Below the pieces are notes generated by a model. It was not told the origin of the DNA and did not search any database. It saw nothing but the letters and a program-made list of their open reading frames with translations. 64,000 bases of DNA from Methylophilus sp. 5 (lineage in GTDB: Bacteria > Pseudomonadota > Gammaproteobacteria > Burkholderiales > Methylophilaceae), in assembly GCF_000515275.1 (NCBI RefSeq), contig NZ_KI911560.1, positions 1,302,001-1,366,000 on the forward strand, read 5' to 3'. The position numbers and the translations under genes are program-made. Positions 38,306 to 46,755 of this stretch are shown piece by piece; position 1 is the stretch's first letter; the number at the start of each line of letters is the position of its first letter.

Positions 38306-38611
38306 ATGAAAACAGTGATCCAAGTTCCAGAACCCTGGAACGCTATTTCAGAGCTCTTCGTTGCGCTGGGTGATGCCCACCGGCAACGGATTTTGCTATC
38401 GTTCGAAAAAAACGAGCGGCTGACGATTTTGCAAGTCGTTGAGAGTTCGCAACTGAGTCGCACCGCAGTGACACATCATTTAAAAGTGTTGGAGCGCGGC
38501 GGTGCGCTGCAGAGCGAGAAAATCGGCCGCGAGGTCTATTTTTGGGTCAATAAATCATTGATGCAGCAAGCGCTACAAAATGTGCTTGATTACATCAAAG
38601 ACGAAATATAA
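38306..38611 (+). CDS. ArsR-type winged-helix transcriptional regulator
   Basis: A 101-residue regulator with a winged helix: ALGDAHRQRILLSFEKNERLTI, then the recognition helix LSRTAVTHHLKVLERGG. No metal-binding cysteine cluster of the ArsR metal sensors is seen, so the effector is unknown. The gene is followed by the lipid acyltransferase gene after 25 bases and may control it. The message may be leaderless (see its promoter entry). Confidence 0.85.
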   Translation: MKTVIQVPEPWNAISELFVALGDAHRQRILLSFEKNERLTILQVVESSQLSRTAVTHHLKVLERGGALQSEKIGREVYFWVNKSLMQQALQNVLDYIKDEI

Positions 38612-38636
38612 AAAAGAATTTAATGGGGAGCAAACA

Positions 38637-40772
38637 ATGCTGGTGAGTGTATTAAGGGCGGTGTGTCGTCTGTTGTTTCGTGTGCGCGTGACCGGGCTGG
38701 AGAATGTACCGCAGGAAGACAAGCTGTTGATTATTGCCAATCATGAGTCTTTTCTGGATGGCTTGCTGTTAGGCTTGTTTTTACCCAAGCGCGCGACCTT
38801 TGTCGTACATACCGGCGTGCTAAAAAATATTTTTTTTCGCTGGTGGTTAAAGCTGACGCCGCATTTGTCTGTTGACCCAGCTAGCCCGCTGGCCATGAAA
38901 AAAGTGGTACAGCGCTTAAACGCAGGTGAAAACGTGGTGATTTTCCCTGAAGGGCGCATTACCCTGACCGGCGCCTTGATGAAGGTGTATGACGGCCCTG
39001 GATTTGTGGCGGCTAAAACCGGGGTCAAAATTTTGCCGGTGCGGGTTGAAGGCGCCGCTCAGTCTTATTTTGGCCGGTTATCTGATGCACATCCGCGTAA
39101 ATTATTGCCGCGCGTGACCCTGAAAATTCTGCCCACGACTGAGATCCGCATTGAGCAGCACGGGCATCATGCGCCGTTGAGCGCCAAGCAACGCCGTCGC
39201 ATTGCAGGCGAAGCCATGCGCAATATCATGCAGCACATGCTGTTTAAAACACAGCAAAGCAAAACGCTGTTTGAGGCCTTTGTCGATACCATGGACAAAT
39301 ATGGCGCCAAAACCCGCATTATCGAAGACCTCAATCAGGTAGAAGATACCTATCAGGAGATGCTTAAGCGCAGCCTGGCGTTGGGGCGAATTGCCAGTAA
39401 AGTCAGTGCGCCTAATGAGGCGGTCGGCGTGTTGATGCCTAATATTACCAACACCATGGCGCTGGTACTGGGTATGACGGCTTTTAGAAGAATCCCGGCC
39501 ATGCTGAACTATACCGCCGGGGCAGATGGCATGCGCAATGCCTGTGTGGCCGCTAATATTCGCACCGTGATCAGTTCGCGCAAATTTATTGCAACGGCCA
39601 AGCTGGAAGACACGATCGCGCAAATGAGCGATTTGAATATCGTTTACTTGGAAGACTTGCGTGGCCAGTTTGGCATGCTGGACCGCGCCTGGTTGATGGG
39701 CTATGCGCTGCATTACCCACGTGCGGCCATGGAGTCCGCCACGGCGGAAGATACCGCGGTGATATTGTTTACCTCTGGCTCGGAAGGCAAGCCCAAAGGC
39801 GTGGTGCACAGCCATAAAAGTATTTTGGCCAACACGCACCAGATTCTGGCAACGCTGGATTTTAGCCCGGCAGATAAGTTCATGATGGCCTTGCCGCTGT
39901 TTCATGCGTTTGGCTTTACTGGTGCATTATTGCCTTTATTAAACGGCATCCCGCTGCTGCTGTTTCCATCACCGCTGCAATACAAATTGATCCCGGAAGT
40001 GATTTACGACAAAGGCTGCACGGTGTTTTTCTCCACCAGCACGTTTTTGGGCAATTACGCCAAGTATGCGCACCCGTATGATTTTTATAAATTGCGCGTG
40101 GTGTTTGCCGGGGCAGAAAAGCTCAACGAAGAAGTACGCAAAATTTATCACGAAAAATTTGGTATCCGTATTTTAGAAGGTTACGGCACGACTGAGTGCG
40201 CGCCGGTGGTTGCCGCCAACACGCCGATGGCTAACCGCAATGGCAGTGTCGGCCAGTTTTTTCCAGGCATTGAGTATAAGCTTGCGCCCATCCCCGGCAT
40301 TGAAAACGGCGGCCTGCTCTCGGTGAAGGGCGACAACATCATGCAGGGCTATTATTTGTACGAAAACCCGGGGGTGCTGGTCGCGCCGCAAGAGGGCTGG
40401 TATGAGACGGGTGATGTGGTTGCAGTGGATACAGAAGGCTTTATTCACATCAAAGGCCGCGTGAAGCGCTTTGCCAAAGTGGCTGGTGAAATGGTCTCGC
40501 TTGAGGTGGTCGAAAAAATTGCCAACACGGCAGCGCCAGAGCAGCAACACGCCGCGACGACCGTGCCCGATGCTAGTCGCGGTGAAAGCATCGTGTTATT
40601 TACCACCGATGCCAAACTCAAACGCGAAGACTTGCAGATTGTGGCCAAAAACCTCGGTGCGCCTGAAATCGCCATTGCGCGTAAATTGGTCGTGGTTGAG
40701 CAGATCCCTGTGCTGGGCACGGGCAAAACAGATTATGTGACATTGAAGCAAATGGCGGAGCAAGCAGCATGA
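38637..40772 (+). CDS. aas: Acyltransferase/acyl-ACP synthetase fusion (Aas-like)
   Basis: A 711-residue two-domain enzyme. Residues 1-200 are a PlsC-type acyltransferase with NHESFLDGLLLG (HX4D) and FPEGRITLTG; residues 220-700 are an AMP-binding acyl-ACP/CoA synthetase with LFTSGSEGKPKGVVHSHKS and GYGTTECAPVV. This is the Aas layout of E. coli: it activates fatty acids with ATP and reacylates 2-acyl-lysophospholipids. The start at 38637 (MLVSVLRAVCR) has a GGGGAG ribosome site. It overlaps the transporter gene by 4 bases. Confidence 0.9.
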   Translation: MLVSVLRAVCRLLFRVRVTGLENVPQEDKLLIIANHESFLDGLLLGLFLPKRATFVVHTGVLKNIFFRWWLKLTPHLSVDPASPLAMKKVVQRLNAGENVVIFPEGRITLTGALMKVYDGPGFVAAKTGVKILPVRVEGAAQSYFGRLSDAHPRKLLPRVTLKILPTTEIRIEQHGHHAPLSAKQRRRIAGEAMRNIMQHMLFKTQQSKTLFEAFVDTMDKYGAKTRIIEDLNQVEDTYQEMLKRSLALGRIASKVSAPNEAVGVLMPNITNTMALVLGMTAFRRIPAMLNYTAGADGMRNACVAANIRTVISSRKFIATAKLEDTIAQMSDLNIVYLEDLRGQFGMLDRAWLMGYALHYPRAAMESATAEDTAVILFTSGSEGKPKGVVHSHKSILANTHQILATLDFSPADKFMMALPLFHAFGFTGALLPLLNGIPLLLFPSPLQYKLIPEVIYDKGCTVFFSTSTFLGNYAKYAHPYDFYKLRVVFAGAEKLNEEVRKIYHEKFGIRILEGYGTTECAPVVAANTPMANRNGSVGQFFPGIEYKLAPIPGIENGGLLSVKGDNIMQGYYLYENPGVLVAPQEGWYETGDVVAVDTEGFIHIKGRVKRFAKVAGEMVSLEVVEKIANTAAPEQQHAATTVPDASRGESIVLFTTDAKLKREDLQIVAKNLGAPEIAIARKLVVVEQIPVLGTGKTDYVTLKQMAEQAA

Positions 40773-42091
40773 GTAACCCTTTCAACTTACTGAGTCAGCA
40801 ACGCTTCGGCCCTTTTTTTTGGACACAAGGGTTAGGCGCTTTTAATGACAATGTGTTTAAAACTGCCCTCATTACACAAGTGGCGTTTAACACTGCCAGC
40901 CTGACCACGCTGGACGGCGCAACATTGGCGACCTTGCTGCCTGGCCTGTTTATTTTGCCGTTTTTTCTGTTTTCGGCTTCGGCCGGACAATTGGCAGACA
41001 AGTATGAAAAATCGCAGATTATCCGGCTGGTGAAGGTGCTGGAGATTTGCATCATGCTGTTTGCCAGCATTGGCTTTTTAAGTCGCAGTTTGTTAATGCT
41101 GGCGCTGGCATTGTTTTTAATGGGCGTGCATTCCACCTTGTTTGGCCCGGTAAAGTACTCTTATTTGCCGCAGCATTTACAGCCTAATGAGCTGACCGCG
41201 GGTAACGGGCTGGTTGAAATGGGTAGTTTTGTGGCTATTTTGCTGGGGCAGGTGCTGGGTGCCTGGTTGGGTAGTTTAGAGCAACATGCTTTGTTTACCA
41301 GCTTGAGTGTATTGCTGGTGGCTATTTCAGGCTATCACCTGAGCCGTGGTATTCCATTGTCACGCGCGCCGGTGCCAGAGATGAAAATTAACTGGAACCC
41401 GATCACTGAAACCATCAAGAATGTGCGCACATTCTGGGCACAGCAGACCTTGTGGGTGGCAATTGTGGCGATCTCGTGGTTCTGGTTTTTTGGTGCGACC
41501 TTGCTGGCGCAGTTTCCTAACCTGGCGAAAAATGTGTTGCAGGGTAGCGAGCGCGATTTTATCAGCCTGTTGTCAATTTTCTCGGTTGGTGTGGGCGTGG
41601 GCTCGATCTGGTGTGAAAAACTGTCCAAAGGCAAACAGGAACTGGGCCTGGTCATGTTGGGGGCGGCAGGGATGTCCTTATTTGCCTGGGATTTCGCCAC
41701 GACCACCAGTAGTATCCAGCAACAGTTATTGGCTAATCCAGTCTTAAGTTTGCATACGCTGGGCGGCGTTGATTATGCGCGTATGTTGCTCGATGTGGCC
41801 TTGCTGGGGGTGAGTGGCGGCCTGTATATCGTGCCATTGTATGTATTGCTGCAAAGCCGCGCCGAGGCCGGGTATCAGTCACGCGTAATTGCGGCCAACA
41901 ATATTATGAATGCCTTGTTTATGGTGCTGTCGGCCGGATTTTCGGTGTTGCTGTTTGGCATGGGTGTCAGCATTCCGCAATTGTTTGCCATTACAGCGGC
42001 AGTCAATGTGCTGGTGGCTATTTATCTGTGTTTTCGCCAACCGGAATATTGGCACAGCGTGCGTGATTATCTTGCCGGGTTGAGAGGGTAA
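40769..42091 (+). CDS. lplT: Lysophospholipid transporter (LplT-like MFS)
   Basis: A 440-residue MFS protein with about 12 helices, beginning LLSQQRFGPFFWTQGLGAFNDNVFKT and with FGPVKYSYLPQHLQPNELTAGNGLVEMG as in LplT. It flips lysophospholipids inward across the inner membrane for the Aas enzyme. In E. coli lplT and aas are neighbours, or fused in some bacteria; here the order is reversed and coupled by ATGA, so a shared job is well supported. Confidence 0.9.
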   Translation: MSNPFNLLSQQRFGPFFWTQGLGAFNDNVFKTALITQVAFNTASLTTLDGATLATLLPGLFILPFFLFSASAGQLADKYEKSQIIRLVKVLEICIMLFASIGFLSRSLLMLALALFLMGVHSTLFGPVKYSYLPQHLQPNELTAGNGLVEMGSFVAILLGQVLGAWLGSLEQHALFTSLSVLLVAISGYHLSRGIPLSRAPVPEMKINWNPITETIKNVRTFWAQQTLWVAIVAISWFWFFGATLLAQFPNLAKNVLQGSERDFISLLSIFSVGVGVGSIWCEKLSKGKQELGLVMLGAAGMSLFAWDFATTTSSIQQQLLANPVLSLHTLGGVDYARMLLDVALLGVSGGLYIVPLYVLLQSRAEAGYQSRVIAANNIMNALFMVLSAGFSVLLFGMGVSIPQLFAITAAVNVLVAIYLCFRQPEYWHSVRDYLAGLRG

Positions 42092-42093
42092 TC

Positions 42094-43697
42094 ATGCGTC
42101 GTATCGTGGGTGTGGGGTTAGGCCTGATCTCGTCGTTGGCCTGTAGCGAACCTGGTAGCGATAGGCTGGGTTTATATGCACAAGACCAATTTCAAACCGT
42201 GAATGGTAGTTGCCAGCAATGCCAGGCATTGCCACAAGGGTTATGGTATTTTCGTAACGACACTTTTGCGCTGCCGCAGGCTGGCTTGTCTGTTTCAAGT
42301 TACCACGCGAATAAACGCGGCGCCGACGATGTGCTGGCATTAAATCCACTGGCGTTACCAGCGTTAGTGTGGACGGGTGCCAGCCAGCATTGGTCACGCC
42401 TCACGCTGAATGCAGATGCAACAGCGGTGACCACGGCCGAGGGTGAGCGCCTCCAGTTTAATTTAGTACCTAAAATCGCCACTAATCGCGCCTACTGGAA
42501 TGCCGAGACCAGCCACTTTATTAGCCAGGGCCCGCTTTCTGTGCGCGGCGAATTGGATGGCCAAACACTGGTGGCCCGCACCGTCTGGCCGCAGCGGTTT
42601 AAGCTCGATTTAATGGCGAGCACACAGCCTTTGCAAGCAGGTGAGAGTCTGCAGTCACTGGTGCAGTTTGCCAATGGCGGCGCCCGCAGTCCGCATCAAA
42701 GCCGTTTGTTATGGGAGAAGTCGCCCGGTGCAGCACAACAGTCGTCCGGCAAAGCGGCGTTAGGCATTTTGCTCAACGGCGCACAAGGCGATGACGATGA
42801 GGCGCATGGCGGGCATTTTGCATTGGCCACCGGGCGGGTGGGGGCTGATGGCGCTTATGATACGTGGCTGGTGAATAATTATTACAACCTGGCCAGCAAC
42901 AGTGAAAAAGGCATTATTGCCGGGGTGACGCCGTTTGATAAATATATGGGCGACCTCAATAGCGGGCAATCCTTTTATCGTCCTTCGTATATGCTGGTAG
43001 CGGTGTTTAGCCAGCCAGAGATTCCCAGCAAATTCAGGCCCTCAACAATCGCGTTTTCCAGCACTTTTACCGCAATGACTTTGTCTATGAGCACGCCCGT
43101 GAAAACTGTGCAGGCATCAGCATAGACGCTTTGCGCAACCTGGGTTGGCAAGTGCCGGTGCGTGGTGTCGAAAGCCTGCTCAAAGCCAGCGCTGCTTACT
43201 GGTATGTGGCCGCCACTGAGCGCAGCTTGCAAAAAGGCCGTGCTATTTATGATTACCTCAATACCGAAATGACCCGGCTATTCCCAGCTGTCGCCTTTGA
43301 TGCAATAGGCAATGACCTGCTCAATATTGCACGTACTGGCGATCAGTCAACATTAACTTCAGGCACCATGCAAGCCATGACCACACAGCTGGAAGCGATC
43401 TATTTTGTGCGCATCCCGCAAATCCCTTCCAGCCGGGCGTATGGCCTGGCGCCGGTATATAGCTTTGCGCAATACCTGCAACAGGCCCCGGCGGATAGAA
43501 GCCAGTGGCAAATTATCCCGGTGACGCCGAATCCGTTACCTGAGAACTTGAAGCAAGGATTGGTGCGTAAGCCAGCAATGCCCTCAATCGTCCCGCTACC
43601 GGCCATCTTATTTTTAATTGGAGGTGTGGGGTTCGGTTGGGTCTTGATTAAATTACTTTGGCAGTTGATCAGGCGGTCACTTCCTACAGCAAAATAA
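42094..43697 (+). pseudogene. Frameshifted gene for an exported protein with C-terminal membrane helix
   Basis: Two open frames, 42094-43125 and an in-frame run open from 43011 to 43697, read as one protein when joined: the first ends in an unrelated tail after VFSQPEIPSKF, while the second frame gives SQQIQALNNRVFQHFYRNDF at the same place. One lost base (or two gained) in 43011-43125 explains it. Together they would make about 530 residues with an N-terminal export signal and a C-terminal helix (IVPLPAILFLIGGVGFGWVLIK). It follows lplT by two bases. I do not recognise the family. A sequencing error is possible, but no stop or slippery heptamer makes it a clean programmed shift. Confidence 0.7.
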
Positions 43698-43788
43698 GAG
43701 AAGCGCTGATAAGCAGCATTCAAAAAACATTCTTAAATAAAAAGACCAACAACCGTCATGTATTGACCTTTTTATTTAAGGATGAAAA

Positions 43789-44163
43789 ATGAATAAACTA
43801 TTAATTACTTTATTATTTTCGATGACAGCGCTGGCTGCTAATGCAGCTTCTAGCCGGGACGATGCGGCCACCTTGGGCACTTCGGATAGTCCGCAAGTAC
43901 AACGGCAACAGCGATCGACTGACAAAGGCCCAACGGGCGTACATCAGGACGGCGTGCCTCACGATGAGAGCAATTTGGGTAATGCGCACAGCCCTCAGGT
44001 GCAAGAACAAAATAAACGGACAGACAAAGGGTTGGGCGAGCGGCCTGAAAAAAAGCATAGAAACAAACTGCTAAGAAACAAGGATGACAAAGCGGGCACG
44101 ACGCAAGGCAACCCTGTGCAGCCGACTGTGCCTGAAGCGGCACCGCCAGCAACAACGAATTAA
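43789..44163 (+). CDS. Small secreted protein with two internal repeats
   Basis: A 124-residue protein with a signal peptide ending near ALAANA. The mature part is highly charged and polar and holds two imperfect repeats: LGTSDSPQVQRQQRSTDKG and LGNAHSPQVQEQNKRTDKG, 36 residues apart, then a Lys/Arg-rich segment and a Pro/Ala/Thr tail. No cysteine or known domain is seen. An AAGGATGAAA ribosome site precedes the ATG. It is likely disordered; its function is unknown. Confidence 0.75.
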   Translation: MNKLLITLLFSMTALAANAASSRDDAATLGTSDSPQVQRQQRSTDKGPTGVHQDGVPHDESNLGNAHSPQVQEQNKRTDKGLGERPEKKHRNKLLRNKDDKAGTTQGNPVQPTVPEAAPPATTN

Positions 44164-44308
44164 AGCCATGATGGTTAGTTGGGGTTGCCAATGGCAGCCT
44201 CTATGGATGTCTAACGGTTACGTTGTGCTTTAAATAGATTCATGCTGCTATTTTTAAATCACATAAAACATTGTTTAATGTGTTCAATCAATCACAAAGA
44301 GTAAGCGC

Positions 44309-44686
44309 ATGAAAATCGCCTTTAATCGAAAACTCATTCTCACTGCCATCATTTGTTTATTGCTCTATCAGGTTGGCACCTGGATTACCATCGTGGCCGG
44401 TGCCGTGTGGGGCGCTGGGGCGGCGGTGATTGTTGCCGTGGTGTCTTATCTCTGTGCACGGCTGGCTAAACGCGGCGCGAGCAGTACGATCTGGTTCTTA
44501 ATCCCCACCTTGTTGTTTACGGTGATTCCGTTACTGGCAAAAGCCTGGAGTTTGTTCACCAGCCAGACGGGTATTGTCGATATGCTGGTCGATTTAGTGC
44601 CATTACTGGTGGGGTTTGTGATTCCGGTAGGCTTGCTGTCAGTGGTGTATCTAGACTTGCGCAAAAAGTCTGTTTTGCCTGAGTAG
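44309..44686 (+). CDS. Small membrane protein, unknown
   Basis: A 125-residue protein of four hydrophobic helices separated by short loops: an N-terminal helix after KLILTAIICLLLYQVG, a Gly/Ala-rich one (VWGAGAAVIVAVVSYL), one around SSTIWFLIPTLLFTVIPLL, and a last one ending in GLLSVVYLDLRKK. An AGAGTAAG ribosome site is present. No family is recognised. It precedes the LtaS-like gene by 72 bases. Confidence 0.65.
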   Translation: MKIAFNRKLILTAIICLLLYQVGTWITIVAGAVWGAGAAVIVAVVSYLCARLAKRGASSTIWFLIPTLLFTVIPLLAKAWSLFTSQTGIVDMLVDLVPLLVGFVIPVGLLSVVYLDLRKKSVLPE

Positions 44687-44758
44687 CTTTGGCCTTGCGC
44701 TAACAATCGCGAATAACCCGTTATAATCACACGCTTGAATCAATCTGATTAAGCAACC

Positions 44759-46747
44759 ATGCAATCAAGTTACTTCGGCAAGCCACGTTCCACTTCAAAA
44801 TTATGGGCCATTGGACATTGGTTTGGCCCTTATGCACCGCTCATTGTCATGTTTATCAGCGGATTGCTGCTGCTTTCCCTCTCGCGTTTAGGCCTGGTGG
44901 CCTGGAAGTGGGAGCGCGTGCAGGCCACGGGTGAGCTGTGCCAAATTTTACTGCAAGGTGTGCGTGTTGATGTAATTCAGTTAGGCTTGCTGGCACTGAT
45001 TCCTGTCTTGTTATCGCCGATATTAGCGCTCCCTAAGTTGTTCAAAGTATGGCGTGGATTTACGTTCTGGTGGGTGTTGCTGTCATTGGTGCTGTTGGTG
45101 TTTCTCGAAGCCGCCACGCCTGGCTTTATTCTCGAATATGATGTGCGGCCTAACCGTATTTTTGTCGAATATCTAAAATATCCGCACGAGGTATTTGGCA
45201 TGCTGTGGCAGGGCTTTAAGCTGGAGCTGTTGTTTGGCTTGGTGATGACGGTGATTGCCTTTGCACTGGTGCGCAAACTGCTCAAGCCATGGCGCAAAGC
45301 GCAGGTAAAATGGTCTGGACCCGCCGTGTGGCTGGTGTGGCCACTGCTGTTGGTATTGACCGTGCTTGGTATTCGTTCAACGCTGACGCACCGCCCCGCC
45401 AACCCGGCGCTGTTTGCAATTACGCAAGACAGCATGGTCAACAGCCTCATTTTGAACTCGACTTATTCGGTCTTTTACGCGGCTTATAGTTTGCAACACG
45501 AAGCAAAGTCGAGTGCGATTTATGGCAAGATGCCGCGCGAACAAGTCTTTGCCTTAACCGGCGCACAAGACACTGATATTCCAACGCTGACGACACTGGT
45601 GCCTGGCGTTAAACGCGACAAACCATTGAACCTGGTGATTTTGCTGCAAGAGAGCTTGGGCGCAGGTTTTGTGGAGTCACTGGGTGGCAAGCCGGTGACG
45701 CCAAATCTGGAAAAACTCAAAGCAGATGGTATCTGGTTCACACACTTGTATGCGACCGGCACCCGCTCGGTGCGTGGTATTGAGGCAGTTGTCACTGGCT
45801 TTCAACCGACGCCCTCTGACAGCACTGTCAAACTGGATTTAAGCCAGAAGAACTTTTTTACATTGGCATCGTTGCTATCTAAGCGAGGTTATTTGACCGA
45901 GTTTATTTATGGTGGTGAAGCGCATTTTGACAATATGCGCAGCTTTTTCATGGGCAATGGTTTTCAGCAAATCACGGACCAGCCCGACTTTCAAAATCCG
46001 GTATTTGTCGCCAGCTGGGGTGCCTCGGATGAAGACCTGCTGAATAAAACCCATGAGCAACTGATGGCGCACCATGCCAGTGGCAAACCATTCTTTACCC
46101 TGGCTTTCAGCTCTTCTAACCATGCGCCGTTTGACTACCCGGATGGCCGGATTAAGCTCTATGAGCAACCCAAGGCGACTGACAACAATGCCGTGAAATA
46201 TGCCGATTACGCGATTGGTGAGTTCTTTAAAAAAGCCAAAGCCAGCCCTTACTGGAACGATACCGTATTCTTGATCGTGGCCGACCACGATATCCGCGTA
46301 CGCGGTGATTCGCTGGTGCCTATCGAGCATTTTCATATCCCGGCCCTGATTTTAGGCGGTGCAGTCCAGCCTAAAACAGTCGATGTGATTGCCAGCCAGA
46401 TTGACTTGCCAGTGACGGTGTTGTCACTCATGGGTATAGAGGCGCAGCACCCGATGACGGGTCATGACTTGTCTAATGTGAGTGCTTACTACCGTGGCCG
46501 CGCTTTAATGCAGTACAACTATAACTTTGGCTGGATGCAGCAGCTGGGGCCAGAGGCCGCAGAAAATGCAGTTGTGGTGTTGCGTGAAGGTAAGCCGCCA
46601 GCATTTGGTCGCTACGATCTTGCCAGCAAGCAGTTGCAAAATACGGCCGCCCCTGCCGACGGGACCGCCTTCGCAGAGCGAGCACTGGCGAATAGCCTGT
46701 TGCCTGCGCTGTTGTATCAAGAACAACGTTATCGCTTGCCAGAGTAG
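44759..46747 (+). CDS. LTA synthase/sulfatase family phosphoglycerol transferase
   Basis: A 662-residue alkaline-phosphatase superfamily protein with four or five membrane helices up to residue 225 and a large periplasmic sulfatase-like domain. Core motifs are LVILLQESLGAGFVESLGG, the nucleophile Thr region ATGTRSVRGIEAVVTGF, and a metal-binding end motif VADHDIRVRG. Relatives transfer phosphoglycerol to glycans or lipids at the cell surface. The substrate is not known. It is followed 8 bases later by the TIM-barrel/kinase fusion, so the pair may modify the same surface polymer. Confidence 0.88.
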   Translation: MQSSYFGKPRSTSKLWAIGHWFGPYAPLIVMFISGLLLLSLSRLGLVAWKWERVQATGELCQILLQGVRVDVIQLGLLALIPVLLSPILALPKLFKVWRGFTFWWVLLSLVLLVFLEAATPGFILEYDVRPNRIFVEYLKYPHEVFGMLWQGFKLELLFGLVMTVIAFALVRKLLKPWRKAQVKWSGPAVWLVWPLLLVLTVLGIRSTLTHRPANPALFAITQDSMVNSLILNSTYSVFYAAYSLQHEAKSSAIYGKMPREQVFALTGAQDTDIPTLTTLVPGVKRDKPLNLVILLQESLGAGFVESLGGKPVTPNLEKLKADGIWFTHLYATGTRSVRGIEAVVTGFQPTPSDSTVKLDLSQKNFFTLASLLSKRGYLTEFIYGGEAHFDNMRSFFMGNGFQQITDQPDFQNPVFVASWGASDEDLLNKTHEQLMAHHASGKPFFTLAFSSSNHAPFDYPDGRIKLYEQPKATDNNAVKYADYAIGEFFKKAKASPYWNDTVFLIVADHDIRVRGDSLVPIEHFHIPALILGGAVQPKTVDVIASQIDLPVTVLSLMGIEAQHPMTGHDLSNVSAYYRGRALMQYNYNFGWMQQLGPEAAENAVVVLREGKPPAFGRYDLASKQLQNTAAPADGTAFAERALANSLLPALLYQEQRYRLPE

Positions 46748-46755
46748 AGCTCGTT

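Noticed and set aside
43011..43130. Programmed ribosomal frameshift joining the two halves after lplT
   Set aside because: A -1 shift would be needed, but no X-XXY-YYZ slippery heptamer or downstream structure is seen in the overlap; a simple indel is more likely.
43131..43697. Separate gene starting at TTG 43131
   Set aside because: The frame is open upstream to 43011 with a natural continuation of the first half, and there is no ribosome site before 43131.
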